NCBI GenBank assembly: GCA_013298715.1
Contig: JAAFIQ010000016.1
Coordinates: 24,407 to 88,406 of the forward strand
Direction of reading: 5' to 3'
Origin: Bacteroidota bacterium
GTDB lineage: Bacteria > Bacteroidota > Bacteroidia > B-17B0 > Aurantibacillaceae
DNA length: 64,000 nucleotides
In this document: in pieces, positions 47,135 to 56,623 of the stretch
Layout: each line of letters opens with the position of its first letter
How positions within the stretch are numbered: the first letter of the stretch is position 1
Notes under the pieces: model-generated
Told to the model about the DNA's origin: nothing
The model's input: the letters and a program-made list of their open reading frames with translations, nothing else
Databases searched by the model: none
Position numbers and translations under genes: made by a program

Positions 47135-47359
47135 AATATGAGTTATTAAAAGTAAAACAAAATGGTATTAAAAGCAAAAAATTGATAAACGTTTAACAAC
47201 AAATAAATCATCGTCTCTTTCTTCATATTCAGCAGCGAGCATGCTTTTTGAATTCATCTAAATCTTTGCTCCAACAGACTCCATAATTTAAAACTTGTTA
47301 TTTTGTGGACATTCAGCTTATTTAATTCATTTTGTGGTTAAAGCAAATATATCAAATTT

Positions 47360-47725
47360 CTAGTCCAAGCTAACTTCAATACTTTCATCAGTATAATGTA
47401 AAATTATTTTATTATTTAAAAACTCATTCTTTTTAAAAAATAGAGTTGATCCTCCTTTGGGAGGTACATAGATAATAGAAAGTGTTTGTGTGTTGATTAC
47501 AAAAGCATCTCCCTCCGCTGGAATAAAAACATAATTCAAATCATCTGACTCAAAAATAAACTCACTTAAATTAAAGTTTAATCGATTCCATTTGTTTTTA
47601 AAATAATCATCACTGCAATTTTTTCCATTGATAAATAATTCGGCAATATGTAACTCACGACCGTTGTTTGGTTCATCGTAACCTACAATTCGTAATTCTA
47701 TATGTTCAGATTTTGTTTTGTACAT
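47360..47725 (-). CDS. Hypothetical protein, beta-rich
   Basis: A 121-aa soluble protein without signal peptide, beginning MYKTKSEHIELRIVGYDEPN. It has many alternating hydrophobic strands (IELRIVGY, LSEFIFESDDLNYVFIPAEG) and a Gly/Pro-rich turn (PPKGGST). No family recognised. Stands alone; about 220 bp on each side contain nothing recognisable. Confidence 0.5.
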   Translation of the reverse strand: MYKTKSEHIELRIVGYDEPNNGRELHIAELFINGKNCSDDYFKNKWNRLNFNLSEFIFESDDLNYVFIPAEGDAFVINTQTLSIIYVPPKGGSTLFFKKNEFLNNKIILHYTDESIEVSLD

Positions 47726-47945
47726 TGGTTATTTTCAAAGAATATTGTTCAGAATTATTTTATCAAGAAGATGAGTTACGAATCTATTTAATCGTACTAC
47801 GTCTGATATTATTACTTTCCACGGAGATTAATATACTTAGTTACTAAAATAATTTTTATTTCTATGCCAATTCACTTTGATATTATTACTTTTTACAATA
47901 AATACTTTATTATAAATTACTTTTTGCACCCAAACTCATAAATAA

Positions 47946-48562
47946 CTAAATATTAAATCCTTCGTAATAGAAGCCAACATTAGAGAGGTTCTCCGCATGA
48001 TTAAAGTACAATATAATAAATTTTAACCTACTGCTCTCTACTGAATTATCTATTCTTAAAGCAGACTGTTCGTCTATTAATGAAGTAGCAATAACTTCTC
48101 CACAAGAAAAGGACTTCGAAAAATTTTCCTCAAAGTCACCTAACTTAAATTCTGGGGAGAAAATCAATTTGTCATTTAAATTAAAGGTAAATTGGCTAGA
48201 AAAGTCCATTCGTATAGAATTTATTGCGGCTAACTTGCCCCTTTGATAAAAAGTAAATAAAGTATTTCCAATTTTAAATGATTTTAACGAAGATGAAGTG
48301 TCATCAACATTCAACTTACCCATATATTCACTAAAATTAGTTTTTAAAGTGTCAAGATCTAAAACTGATTTAAAAGTTCTCTTTCCATCTTTAATAAAAA
48401 AATTTTCTAATCAATCTTATCAAATTCACAAACGCCAGCTTCTAACTTTCTACTTCTTTCTCTTTTTTCGGCTCGAGCTTTATCAACACTATAGGCGCAA
48501 TATTGAATTAATCCAAAAAAAATTAAACCTAAAGTAATATAAACTAGGATTTTCTTTATCAC
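47946..48562 (-). pseudogene. Frameshifted gene for a membrane-anchored hypothetical protein
   Basis: The second part (47946-48323) reads as a 125-aa open frame, but its frame stays open upstream to a TGA near 48418, coding for LENFFIKDGKRTFKS. In the neighbouring frame a GTG at 48562 starts MIKKILVYITLGLIFFGLIQ, a membrane anchor, then a charged stretch ending CEFDKID just before a TAG at 48407-48409. One missing base at about 48408-48418 splits a single gene of roughly 205 codons. This is a recent frameshift or a sequence error. No family recognised; it lies downstream of the condensin operon on the same strand. Confidence 0.7.
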
Positions 48563-48618
48563 GTTTAAAATTTATATAATAACTACAAAAAAATATTTTG
48601 AATAAACAAATTTTTCTC

Positions 48619-51600
48619 TTACGCCTCTACTTCTGTTACTATACTTGGGAAAATACGCACGTTATTATTCTCTTCTCTTCTAAATTGGTAAGTAAATTTA
48701 TAATGACTTTCTAGTCCAGATTTATTTGGTAAACCATTAATCATCATAATATTTCTGTTCTTAGCAAATTTTAATAACTCACGTAAATAGTGTGCAGAAA
48801 TTTGTCCTACCTCATCAATTATACAATGTACTTTAAAATCTTTACTACTGCGGTGGCTACTTTCTTTTATAAACACATGTAACAAGGTAATGTAAATAAT
48901 TGCTTTTACAAGAATGTCTGTTCCCGTACTACCAATGCTATCAATCTTATGTGTCCAGCCAGTTTCATTCATCCCTTCTTTAATATTGAATTTTAATTCA
49001 AATAAATCTTGTAAACGAATTTCTTCTTGCTCTTGTTCCTTGATAGCCGTGCGCAATTGATCTAATAATTTTACTGCTCGTGTGCTAATTTCGCGTTTAC
49101 TTCCAGTCGCAAAGTCGGTATTAAATAAACCTTCGTTGTAAACCAAGCCGTGTTCTTCTCTAAATTCCTCAATACGTTTGAGTAGCTTGTATACCTTATT
49201 ATCCGATTCTTCAATTTTAATTTTAATAAATTCAATTAACTTGCTTTCTTCAAATTCTGCTTTCTTAAAATCTTCAGCAATCAAAGTAATAATGTGTTGA
49301 ATTTTATCTTTTTGGCCACTTAATTCTTTTACTTTAGTAGCGATACTATCTGTTACCAAACCTATTTGTGTGGCGGTTTCTGCAATACTTAACTCAATTT
49401 TATTTTCGTTTATAAACGAACGTACATTTTGAGCAAAGCGCTCGTATTCGCCTTGTGTGGCATCGTTTCTAATTACAAAATTAAAGTGATTATCGATTCT
49501 AAATTTACCAGCAAATTCGTTTACATAGCGTTGGAAAGCTCCGTATTCTTCATTAAAATGCGAATCGTTTTTAAGCATTTGTGTACACAATTCTGCAATT
49601 TTAAAATTGGTACGTTTAGGTTCGGCACGTTCAATAATATCGGCATACTTATTATGTACTGGCGATTCTCTAAACGTATCGGTATAAAAACGTATACCAT
49701 TATTAAACTCAATTAACTCTTCATCAAAAGCACGTTTTGCTTTGTTCAATTCCATGCGTTTTAAATTATACTTGCGTGTGTTTTCCTCTTGTTGAAGCGC
49801 TAAATCGTTATTGCTTTTCACAAATTCTTCTTTCTTTTGAATTAAGTCGGGCAATTTGTCAAATTTTTCGCGTTTGTCTTTTAAATAATCATTCACAATT
49901 TGTGCGTATTGCTCAATATCTTTCAACGCATCTTGGAATTCTTTCATACGCCCTTCAACTGTTTTCAGTTGTTTTGCATCTACACCTTTGCTTTTAAAAT
50001 TGGTCTCTTTTTCTTTACTTAACTCGTCTTCTTTATTCTCGAATTCTTTTACTTGATTTTTCTTTTCAACTTCAAGTTCGCTAATTTCGGTTTCTTGTCT
50101 TTCTTTTAATTCAGTTAAGCGTTCTTCATTAAATGTTTTTAATTTTTCAAACTGATTATTAAAATCGTTTAATAAATTATTTTTCTTTTTGTTTAAGATT
50201 GAAAGTTCTTCTTCAATAATGTTTAAACGTTGACGGTTACCAGTTAATGATTCTTCAACCTCTCCGCCAGCCTTTATGCGCCAGTCTTCTAACTCAACTA
50301 TTAATTTTTGTTCACGTTTTTCAGCAAGTTCTAATGAGTAAGTTAATACTTTTAAATCCTCTTTCCACTCACCTAATTGCTTGCCGAATTTATCGGCAGC
50401 CAACATTTTTTCTTCGTTGTTGCTGGTTTGAAATTGGTTTAAACTTTCTTCTAAATCGCGAATTTGTGCTAAGCGCTCGTTCTTTTCAAATTGATATTCT
50501 TCAATTGATTTAGAAACAACCTCTACGTTTTCTAAATTTAAACTAATGCCGTATAATGTATCTGCTGCTTTATCTTTTAACTCTGGTGTAATGTCGGTCC
50601 TAAACAATAATTTTTCGTTTACAACTTTACCAATTGTGCTTTGCCAGTCTTTTACATTTTTTTCTAGATAACCATAAAACGCATCGGCTTGTACATTAAG
50701 TTTACTTTCAATTTCTTTAATTTCGTTTTTTAACTTAATAATTTCAGTATTTGTTTGATTGATTTTATTAGTTAAAGCTGTTTTTAGTTTAGCTTCTAAT
50801 GCTTCCCACTCGCGTTGAATAGTTTGCACCATGTTTTGTTTTATAGCGCGTTCACTCTTGTTTTTATAGCTAACTGCGCGTAGTTCTGCCAATTCATTTT
50901 CAAGGGCTTTAATTTCGTTTTCGTAAAAGCGTGTGTTGCGAATAACTTTTTCTTCGCTTTTTAACTCATTAAATTCTATTTGTTTTGCTGTAACCTCAGC
51001 CGAAACATCCGCCAATGCTTCTTCGCGCTTGGTTTTTAATTCGGCATCACGTTTATTAAATTCGTTTTTTTGTAGTAATTGTAATTCGTTGTAATGGTTA
51101 AAAATTTCGCTGGTGCGTGAGTTTATTTTATTAATATAAGCAGCTTTATCGTTACGCAATTGTTCAATTAACGAAGAGTATTTTAATTCTATACTCGATA
51201 CATTGCTTGTTAAGCTTTCGTACTCGCGGCGCGCAATGTTTAACTCTACTTGAAGTTTTTCTCTTTCAGCATGTTTTTCAACTGCCTCATCAATATTTTG
51301 TTCTTTGTATTCTTTTAATTTTTTATTTGCTTCGCGAATAGAGCGGTCATAAAATCCAATCTCCTCACGTAAATCGTTTTGCTTCTCACTTATACGTTCG
51401 CTTTCTGCTTCGTGTGCATTGGTTAATTCTTCTAGTTCATCTTCTTTCTTTTTTGCTGCATCACGTATGGTTTCATTTTGTGTTTCTGCAAAGCGAATGC
51501 TGCTTCCTAATTTATCGGCTAGCTCCATTTGCGCACCTTTCAACATTTGTACTTGATCGTATTTTTTATCAATCAACTCAATTAGCTGACTTGTTTCTTT

Positions 51601-52302
51601 TTTCATATACGATTCAATATCGGTGTACTTTTCGTTGAACTGACGTAATTGGCGCTCAACTTGTTCTAATTTAATGGATGAATTTTCGTTGGTAAGTGAG
51701 TTGGCAATAAAATCTTTTATAAAACGAGAATCGATACTGCTTTTAGAAGACAAGAACACATTGGTAATTGATTTTGGAATGTTTTGGTATTTTTCGTTTC
51801 CTTTTAATAAGTGAAATTTAGAAAGTTGTTTATCCGTTTCTGTTCCGTAAATAATATTTCTATAACGCTCAAACGTATCAATTTGATTAGAAATGTAAAT
51901 ACCGCGCTTTTCAAAACCAGAAATAATTTCTTTTATTTTCATGGCTTCATCGTTGCTATTTAAAAAGAAATCAGGGTTGTAAGGCTCGTCAACAAAGCGA
52001 AACACCAATTTGTTGTGGCGATACACCATTACAAAAAACGCTTTGTCCTCGGTTGCAATTTCGTATATTAAATACGAATTTTCGTATCTGAAATAATGCT
52101 CCTCAAAACTTTTTTGCGATTGTGCTATACCCAAACCACGGCTATTTGCGCTGTAGAAAAATAAAATTGCACGTTGTAACGATGTTTTACCAAAATTATT
52201 TGTTCCAACAAAACAGGTGTTGCCGCACAACTCAATATCAGCGTACTTAACGTTGGCAATGTTTATTTCTACAATTCTATTTAATATTCTTACGTTTTCC
52301 AT
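48619..52302 (-). CDS. mksB: SMC-like ATPase of a MukBEF/MksBEF/Wadjet-type condensin (MksB/JetC-like)
   Basis: A 1227-aa protein. Walker A is GTNNFGKT (residues 33-40), the signature-like loop is SIGSTGTDILVKA, and Walker B is CIIDE with Asp1163-Glu1164, followed by a D-loop-like region. Between them lie about 850 residues of coiled coil (long KEEL/EIEE heptads). That is the SMC head-coil-head plan. It is expected to dimerise and extrude or trap DNA loops with the kleisin and MukE-like subunits encoded upstream. In Wadjet loci the equivalent JetC works with a JetD nuclease, which is absent here. It lies 73 bp after the MksE-like gene. Confidence 0.85.
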   Translation of the reverse strand: MENVRILNRIVEINIANVKYADIELCGNTCFVGTNNFGKTSLQRAILFFYSANSRGLGIAQSQKSFEEHYFRYENSYLIYEIATEDKAFFVMVYRHNKLVFRFVDEPYNPDFFLNSNDEAMKIKEIISGFEKRGIYISNQIDTFERYRNIIYGTETDKQLSKFHLLKGNEKYQNIPKSITNVFLSSKSSIDSRFIKDFIANSLTNENSSIKLEQVERQLRQFNEKYTDIESYMKKETSQLIELIDKKYDQVQMLKGAQMELADKLGSSIRFAETQNETIRDAAKKKEDELEELTNAHEAESERISEKQNDLREEIGFYDRSIREANKKLKEYKEQNIDEAVEKHAEREKLQVELNIARREYESLTSNVSSIELKYSSLIEQLRNDKAAYINKINSRTSEIFNHYNELQLLQKNEFNKRDAELKTKREEALADVSAEVTAKQIEFNELKSEEKVIRNTRFYENEIKALENELAELRAVSYKNKSERAIKQNMVQTIQREWEALEAKLKTALTNKINQTNTEIIKLKNEIKEIESKLNVQADAFYGYLEKNVKDWQSTIGKVVNEKLLFRTDITPELKDKAADTLYGISLNLENVEVVSKSIEEYQFEKNERLAQIRDLEESLNQFQTSNNEEKMLAADKFGKQLGEWKEDLKVLTYSLELAEKREQKLIVELEDWRIKAGGEVEESLTGNRQRLNIIEEELSILNKKKNNLLNDFNNQFEKLKTFNEERLTELKERQETEISELEVEKKNQVKEFENKEDELSKEKETNFKSKGVDAKQLKTVEGRMKEFQDALKDIEQYAQIVNDYLKDKREKFDKLPDLIQKKEEFVKSNNDLALQQEENTRKYNLKRMELNKAKRAFDEELIEFNNGIRFYTDTFRESPVHNKYADIIERAEPKRTNFKIAELCTQMLKNDSHFNEEYGAFQRYVNEFAGKFRIDNHFNFVIRNDATQGEYERFAQNVRSFINENKIELSIAETATQIGLVTDSIATKVKELSGQKDKIQHIITLIAEDFKKAEFEESKLIEFIKIKIEESDNKVYKLLKRIEEFREEHGLVYNEGLFNTDFATGSKREISTRAVKLLDQLRTAIKEQEQEEIRLQDLFELKFNIKEGMNETGWTHKIDSIGSTGTDILVKAIIYITLLHVFIKESSHRSSKDFKVHCIIDEVGQISAHYLRELLKFAKNRNIMMINGLPNKSGLESHYKFTYQFRREENNNVRIFPSIVTEVEA

Positions 52303-52375
52303 ATCTTAATTTTTAAACCTTAGTTATATTTTAAATTCACTATGGTTTTACTTTCTTTAAACTTTATTCTCTTTC

Positions 52376-52984
52376 TTAATTCAAAATTATTCCGCTGCTG
52401 TTACCATCAATACCCGATGTTTCTTCATAAATACTTATGGCATTAATGATATCGAGCAAATAGGTGTAGGCATCTAACACTTTGTAACTTTCGCTTTGTT
52501 CATCCTCTAATTCTAAAAAGCTATCGCGGGTCATTAAGTTACAAATGTCGCGCACTTTGTTTAGTAGCGTTTCACTTCGGTACATTGGTATTTTTTGTAA
52601 TTTTTGTTTTAAGCGTACGTTTGCATTACACTCCTCAGCAATTTCGCTTGGGCGAAAGCGAGAGCCTATGGTAATTTTATTATCCATGCTTGCAAACAAA
52701 TCTATTACATCAATGTAACGCTCAAAGGTTTCGAGTTTTTGTTCAATTAAACTGTTAGCCTCGTTAATACGCGAAAAATAAAAATAATTATTGCCACGTT
52801 CAATATTGTAACGAATAACATTAAAATAAGCTTGTAGCCTATCAAAATTTTCAGGATTATTAATGATATCATATAACCGACCCATGTTATCTTTGGTGCC
52901 ATTGCTACTAATAAAATGGCCACGAGCCATAATCGCAAAAATATCGTGTGTTTGTTTTGGTAAGTTGTAATCTATTTCTTCCAT
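52376..52984 (-). CDS. mksE: MukE-like subunit of the condensin (MksE/JetB-like)
   Basis: A 202-aa, mostly helical protein. The segment YFYFSRINEANSLIEQKLE matches the winged-helix hairpin typical of MukE/MksE/JetB proteins, and the length fits. It would bind the kleisin as a dimer and regulate the ATPase. Starts 16 nt after the Fic gene and precedes the SMC gene. The call depends partly on position. Confidence 0.7.
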   Translation of the reverse strand: MEEIDYNLPKQTHDIFAIMARGHFISSNGTKDNMGRLYDIINNPENFDRLQAYFNVIRYNIERGNNYFYFSRINEANSLIEQKLETFERYIDVIDLFASMDNKITIGSRFRPSEIAEECNANVRLKQKLQKIPMYRSETLLNKVRDICNLMTRDSFLELEDEQSESYKVLDAYTYLLDIINAISIYEETSGIDGNSSGIILN

Positions 52985-53000
52985 ATTTAAAGGCTGATAA

Positions 53001-54350
53001 TTATGTGTTGTTAATTTTTGTATTTGAATCTATATAACTTATGTGTTCTTTTGTAATTTCTATCACAATGTTTTTTAACTCTTGTTCTGAAAAAAATTCA
53101 TCATAATATTTCTTAAAATATTTTTGAAGACTTTTGTTATCATTTAAAATTATTTCATAAAACAATTCTTGGAAATTTATCACAAATGAAAATGAATAAT
53201 GTATTGGCGAATTAGTAACACTTCTAAGCTTATCAAACAAAAAAACTAAATCAATACTTTTAATTATTTTCAAATTTTCACTATTGCGAAGTTCGCGAAT
53301 ATACTTAAGATAGAAGGACTGTGGAAGTGGACTATTTGAAATATGAAGCCATTGTTTAATGTGATTGGTAACTTCAAAATAGATTTCTTCAAACTTTTTA
53401 TTAGAATCTAAAATGTTATCATGCAATGGAATTATCACTTTATTAATAACATTTTCTATGCTTTCCTCATTTTTAACTACCTCAATTTTTTTCAATCCTT
53501 TCAACTTTTCATTCAACAACCAAAATTGTTTATCAACATCATTATCATCCTCAAAGGCAATTCCGAGTATAGCCTTATGCATTACATCCAACGAATTAAA
53601 AACAGTTTCAGCAATGTATTCTACAAAAGGTTCAATGTTTCCTCCATCTGCAATTCTTAGTACTTCAAAATACTTTTCTTTACTTTCTATTTTAATAACT
53701 GCTGGGTGATAACCAAATTTTAGTAAAATAAAATTCATTAAAATTCGTGCTAGTCTTCCGTTCCCATCTCCAAACGGGTGAATGCGGATAAACTTGTAAT
53801 GAAACTCAGCAGCTAAAATTATTGGGTTGGCCTCTGAATCCTTTATTTGTTTAGCATACCAATTCAATAAGTCGTTCATTTTAAAAGGAACATCCAAAGG
53901 CTCGGCAAAATAAAACACCTCGCCACTAACTGTTTTAACATGGTTAGGTACTTTTTTATACTCTCCTACTTTTATTTCTATGGTTGTTGGTTTTCCATCT
54001 GCCGTTATAGCCTGCTTGGTATAATTTTTTATTAAAATTAATTTATGTAATTCTCTAATAAAATTTTCGGTTAAATCTCTTTTTCCTTTTACAACATCCA
54101 ACACCCAATTTATAGCATCGTTATGTCCTGTAATTTCAAAATGGTCTCTTAACGACTTTCCTTCAGCGGTTATGTGATGTAGAATTAACGATTTAGTTTC
54201 GCCATAAGTTAAACTGTTTCCTTCAATACTGTTTGAATGATAGTTCCAATCAATACGCAATTTTTGCATAACACGTTCCTCAACACCACTTTCAAAGGGG
54301 CGAAGCGCATCTAACTCATGCTTTTTTAATATGGCTTTTTCTAAAAACAA
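53001..54350 (-). CDS. Class II Fic family protein embedded in the condensin operon
   Basis: A 449-aa protein with an intact Fic motif, HPFGDGNGRLAR (residues 191-202). An N-terminal inhibitory motif SNSIEG (Ser39-Gly44) fits the (S/T)xxxE(G/N) self-inhibition of class II Fic enzymes. It should transfer AMP, or another nucleotide part, to a protein hydroxyl once inhibition is relieved. The C-terminal 200 residues are helical and unrecognised. The start is TTG, 1 nt after the kleisin stop, so translation is probably coupled; the MksE-like gene follows after 16 nt. By eye the gene is more AT-rich than the condensin genes around it. Possible targets are condensin subunits or topoisomerases. Confidence 0.85.
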   Translation of the reverse strand: MFLEKAILKKHELDALRPFESGVEERVMQKLRIDWNYHSNSIEGNSLTYGETKSLILHHITAEGKSLRDHFEITGHNDAINWVLDVVKGKRDLTENFIRELHKLILIKNYTKQAITADGKPTTIEIKVGEYKKVPNHVKTVSGEVFYFAEPLDVPFKMNDLLNWYAKQIKDSEANPIILAAEFHYKFIRIHPFGDGNGRLARILMNFILLKFGYHPAVIKIESKEKYFEVLRIADGGNIEPFVEYIAETVFNSLDVMHKAILGIAFEDDNDVDKQFWLLNEKLKGLKKIEVVKNEESIENVINKVIIPLHDNILDSNKKFEEIYFEVTNHIKQWLHISNSPLPQSFYLKYIRELRNSENLKIIKSIDLVFLFDKLRSVTNSPIHYSFSFVINFQELFYEIILNDNKSLQKYFKKYYDEFFSEQELKNIVIEITKEHISYIDSNTKINNT

Positions 54351-54351
54351 A

Positions 54352-55605
54352 TTATTCTTTTTCTTCTTTAACTTTTTTACTTTTCTTTTCTTCTTTTATA
54401 AGAGGCAAAATAATGGTGTAACCCAAGCGTTTTTTCTTTTCTTCTTTGTCCAAATAATCGTGGTAACCAAGGCGGTATTTAAAATCTAAACTATTTTGGT
54501 ATTCCATTGCAATTTCTACAAATATCGAAAGGCGGTCTTCAAACGTAACGTTACCAACGGCTTTAGGAAACTTATAATCTATTAAATACTCAAATAAATT
54601 TAATTTGGTTTGATTTAAAAAACGATCAACTAATTTTTCTACATCTAATTTTATTTGTTGGTCAATTAATTGTTCTTTAAAATTGCTTGGCAATTTACCT
54701 GCAATACCACGCACCATGAGGCGCGATAATTTATATTTTTCTGCCACACGTTTGCAAAGCGCATGCCCATCATCAGAAAATAAAAAGTCAACTGCAATTT
54801 TTGTACGTGGTCCTTTTATGCCATTAAACCTGAGTGGATTGATACGTTTAACTTCTTCAATAAAGCTAGTGCGGTAGTGCAAAGTGCCGTGATCTTTAAT
54901 CTCTTTAAGGCGTTGGGCTTTTACATAAACGTCTAATTGGAACTGAATTTTGTTGATGTAATCTGTAATATCGGTTTGAATTTCAATTAAGAAATCTAAA
55001 TTCTCAATTAAGTTTGATTTAAGCGTATTTACAATTCCGTATAATTCTTGGTCGTTTGTGTGCGAAAATAACTGGCGAGTTTCGTTAATAATGTCTTCGG
55101 TTTTACGAATAAAATCTATTATGGTGTCACGCTTCTCACGGTAATCTTCGAGCTTGTGCAATTTAATGCGGTAGTTGGCTTCGTTTTTGTAAGTATCATC
55201 TACATTTTTTTGTAGCTTAATAATTTCACGTGGCAATGCAATGTTTATGCGCTTTAAATATTTTTTAATGCTACGTAAAAAGCGGTGCTCGTGCACTTCT
55301 TGATAAAAACGGATATTACGCTTAAGTTCGTTAATGTAATCGTTTACCAAGCCTGGTGTAACTTCACCAATTTCCATAAAATCCTCAAACATGGCGGTAA
55401 CAGCGTCATTAAGACTTACCACGTTTTCGTATTCAAAGACCAACTCGAGTGATTTTAAGCGCTGGTATTGGTCTGCGCTAATATCCTCTCTTGCCAGTAA
55501 TTCGTTTACGGTTATGTTTTCTCTATTTGCAAATAAAAACTCAACCACACCCCGGTTTTGGTAGAGTTGATTAAGTATGTCGTTTACATTTACTTGTAAT
55601 CCCAT
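54352..55605 (-). CDS. mksF: Kleisin-like subunit of the condensin (MksF/JetA-like)
   Basis: A 417-aa protein, all-helical. The N-terminus (VNVNDILNQLYQNRGVVEFL) resembles the winged-helix start of MukF/JetA kleisins. A long helical middle (about residues 90-240) and a C-terminal domain (LSIFVEIAMEYQNSLDFKY, then a Lys/Glu-rich tail) follow. The kleisin bridges the SMC heads and binds the MukE-like subunit. First gene of the operon, with its own upstream region after a terminator. The assignment relies on length, helical make-up and gene order; sequence motifs are weak in this family. Confidence 0.65.
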   Translation of the reverse strand: MGLQVNVNDILNQLYQNRGVVEFLFANRENITVNELLAREDISADQYQRLKSLELVFEYENVVSLNDAVTAMFEDFMEIGEVTPGLVNDYINELKRNIRFYQEVHEHRFLRSIKKYLKRINIALPREIIKLQKNVDDTYKNEANYRIKLHKLEDYREKRDTIIDFIRKTEDIINETRQLFSHTNDQELYGIVNTLKSNLIENLDFLIEIQTDITDYINKIQFQLDVYVKAQRLKEIKDHGTLHYRTSFIEEVKRINPLRFNGIKGPRTKIAVDFLFSDDGHALCKRVAEKYKLSRLMVRGIAGKLPSNFKEQLIDQQIKLDVEKLVDRFLNQTKLNLFEYLIDYKFPKAVGNVTFEDRLSIFVEIAMEYQNSLDFKYRLGYHDYLDKEEKKKRLGYTIILPLIKEEKKSKKVKEEKE

Positions 55606-55773
55606 TTTTAGTGTATTGTAATATTGCCTTGATTATAGCAATCATCAAACATTACAAGATACGAAGCCTTTAAATACTAAGGTTTTGGCGTTATGAACAG
55701 AAAGTGCAAGTAATTAACTTTTTGCTTTGAAAGGCTTGATTACAAAGGAAATAAGAAAATTGTGGTTTTAAAA

Positions 55774-55812
55774 AAAAGTGTTAACACCTGTTAGAAAGGA
55801 TTAACAGGTGTT
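55774..55812 (-). terminator. Rho-independent terminator of the proS group
   Basis: A perfect 11-bp inverted repeat (aacacctgtta at 55783-55793, taacaggtgtt at 55802-55812). On the minus strand it is followed by a run of T residues. It separates the proS-led genes from the condensin operon. Confidence 0.85.
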
Positions 55813-55822
55813 GATAAATAAA

Positions 55823-56605
55823 TTATTTATACACTTCATAAATTAATCGTCCTTCTTCGTAACTAACTTTCTGTAAACCACAGTTGTAAAATTGATTTAC
55901 AGGTTGGTTCAAGGTTGAATTAGAATTATAATATACTTGATTAAAAACACCTATAAACAGAGCTCTATCGTATGGTTTATTCTTGTATTTAACTGGGCCT
56001 TTATAAGCTAGAGCTATTTTAAAACCAAAGTTAATTGATGATTTAGAGAAGCCTGAAGGATTACAAGCTTTTATTTGGTATTTTTTATTTGCTTTGCAAT
56101 TCACATCAAAAATTTTGTCAGATGCAAAATAAGTTAATGAATCGTTTACATAACAATTTTGATATTCACCATTGGATTTAAAAAAGCTAAAAATGTAAAC
56201 ATTGTTTTTCATTTCAAAAATATCGTTGTTGTCGAAAGCTGTTTTGTAAATAAAATAGGTTTTGAATTGAAGTGTTAAAGTAGAATCTTTTCTATCAAAC
56301 TTATGCAAGTAATACGAATTTGCGTTGAGGCTCTTCGTCTTTATATTCAACAAACTTGTTACTTCAATAAGTGCAGCTGGATGATCGGGACATCTGTATT
56401 GAAGAGTAGCAATGTAAACTCCTCGAGATGTATCAGATTTATTCTCTAAATAATTTACTTTTCCTACGGCATAATTTGCGTTTGCTGTTGATTGATGCAC
56501 TATTGTTACATTTTGACTTAATAATAATTCACTAGAGAACATTATTAAAAACAAAAGAATGAATCTCGAAAAAAATCGATTTTGATTTGAGAAAAATCTA
56601 TTCAT
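55823..56605 (-). CDS. Exported hypothetical protein
   Basis: A 260-aa protein with an N-terminal signal peptide (RFILLFLIMFSSELLLSQ). The mature part is rich in Tyr, Asn and Lys with alternating strands, and has scattered Cys residues (CPDH, NCYV, VNCKA, NCGL) that may form disulfides. No family recognised. Starts 18 nt after the preceding gene, so it is probably the last gene of the proS transcript. Confidence 0.6.
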   Translation of the reverse strand: MNRFFSNQNRFFSRFILLFLIMFSSELLLSQNVTIVHQSTANANYAVGKVNYLENKSDTSRGVYIATLQYRCPDHPAALIEVTSLLNIKTKSLNANSYYLHKFDRKDSTLTLQFKTYFIYKTAFDNNDIFEMKNNVYIFSFFKSNGEYQNCYVNDSLTYFASDKIFDVNCKANKKYQIKACNPSGFSKSSINFGFKIALAYKGPVKYKNKPYDRALFIGVFNQVYYNSNSTLNQPVNQFYNCGLQKVSYEEGRLIYEVYK

Positions 56606-56623
56606 TAAAAATTTAATGTGTGC

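Noticed and set aside
48298..48537. A plus-strand protein opposite the frameshifted gene
   Set aside because: The minus strand carries the membrane anchor and coding sequence; the plus-strand frame is a mirror of it.
47946..48619. A JetD nuclease downstream of the SMC gene
   Set aside because: The frames there encode a membrane anchor and a beta-rich domain, with no topoisomerase-like or nuclease motifs.
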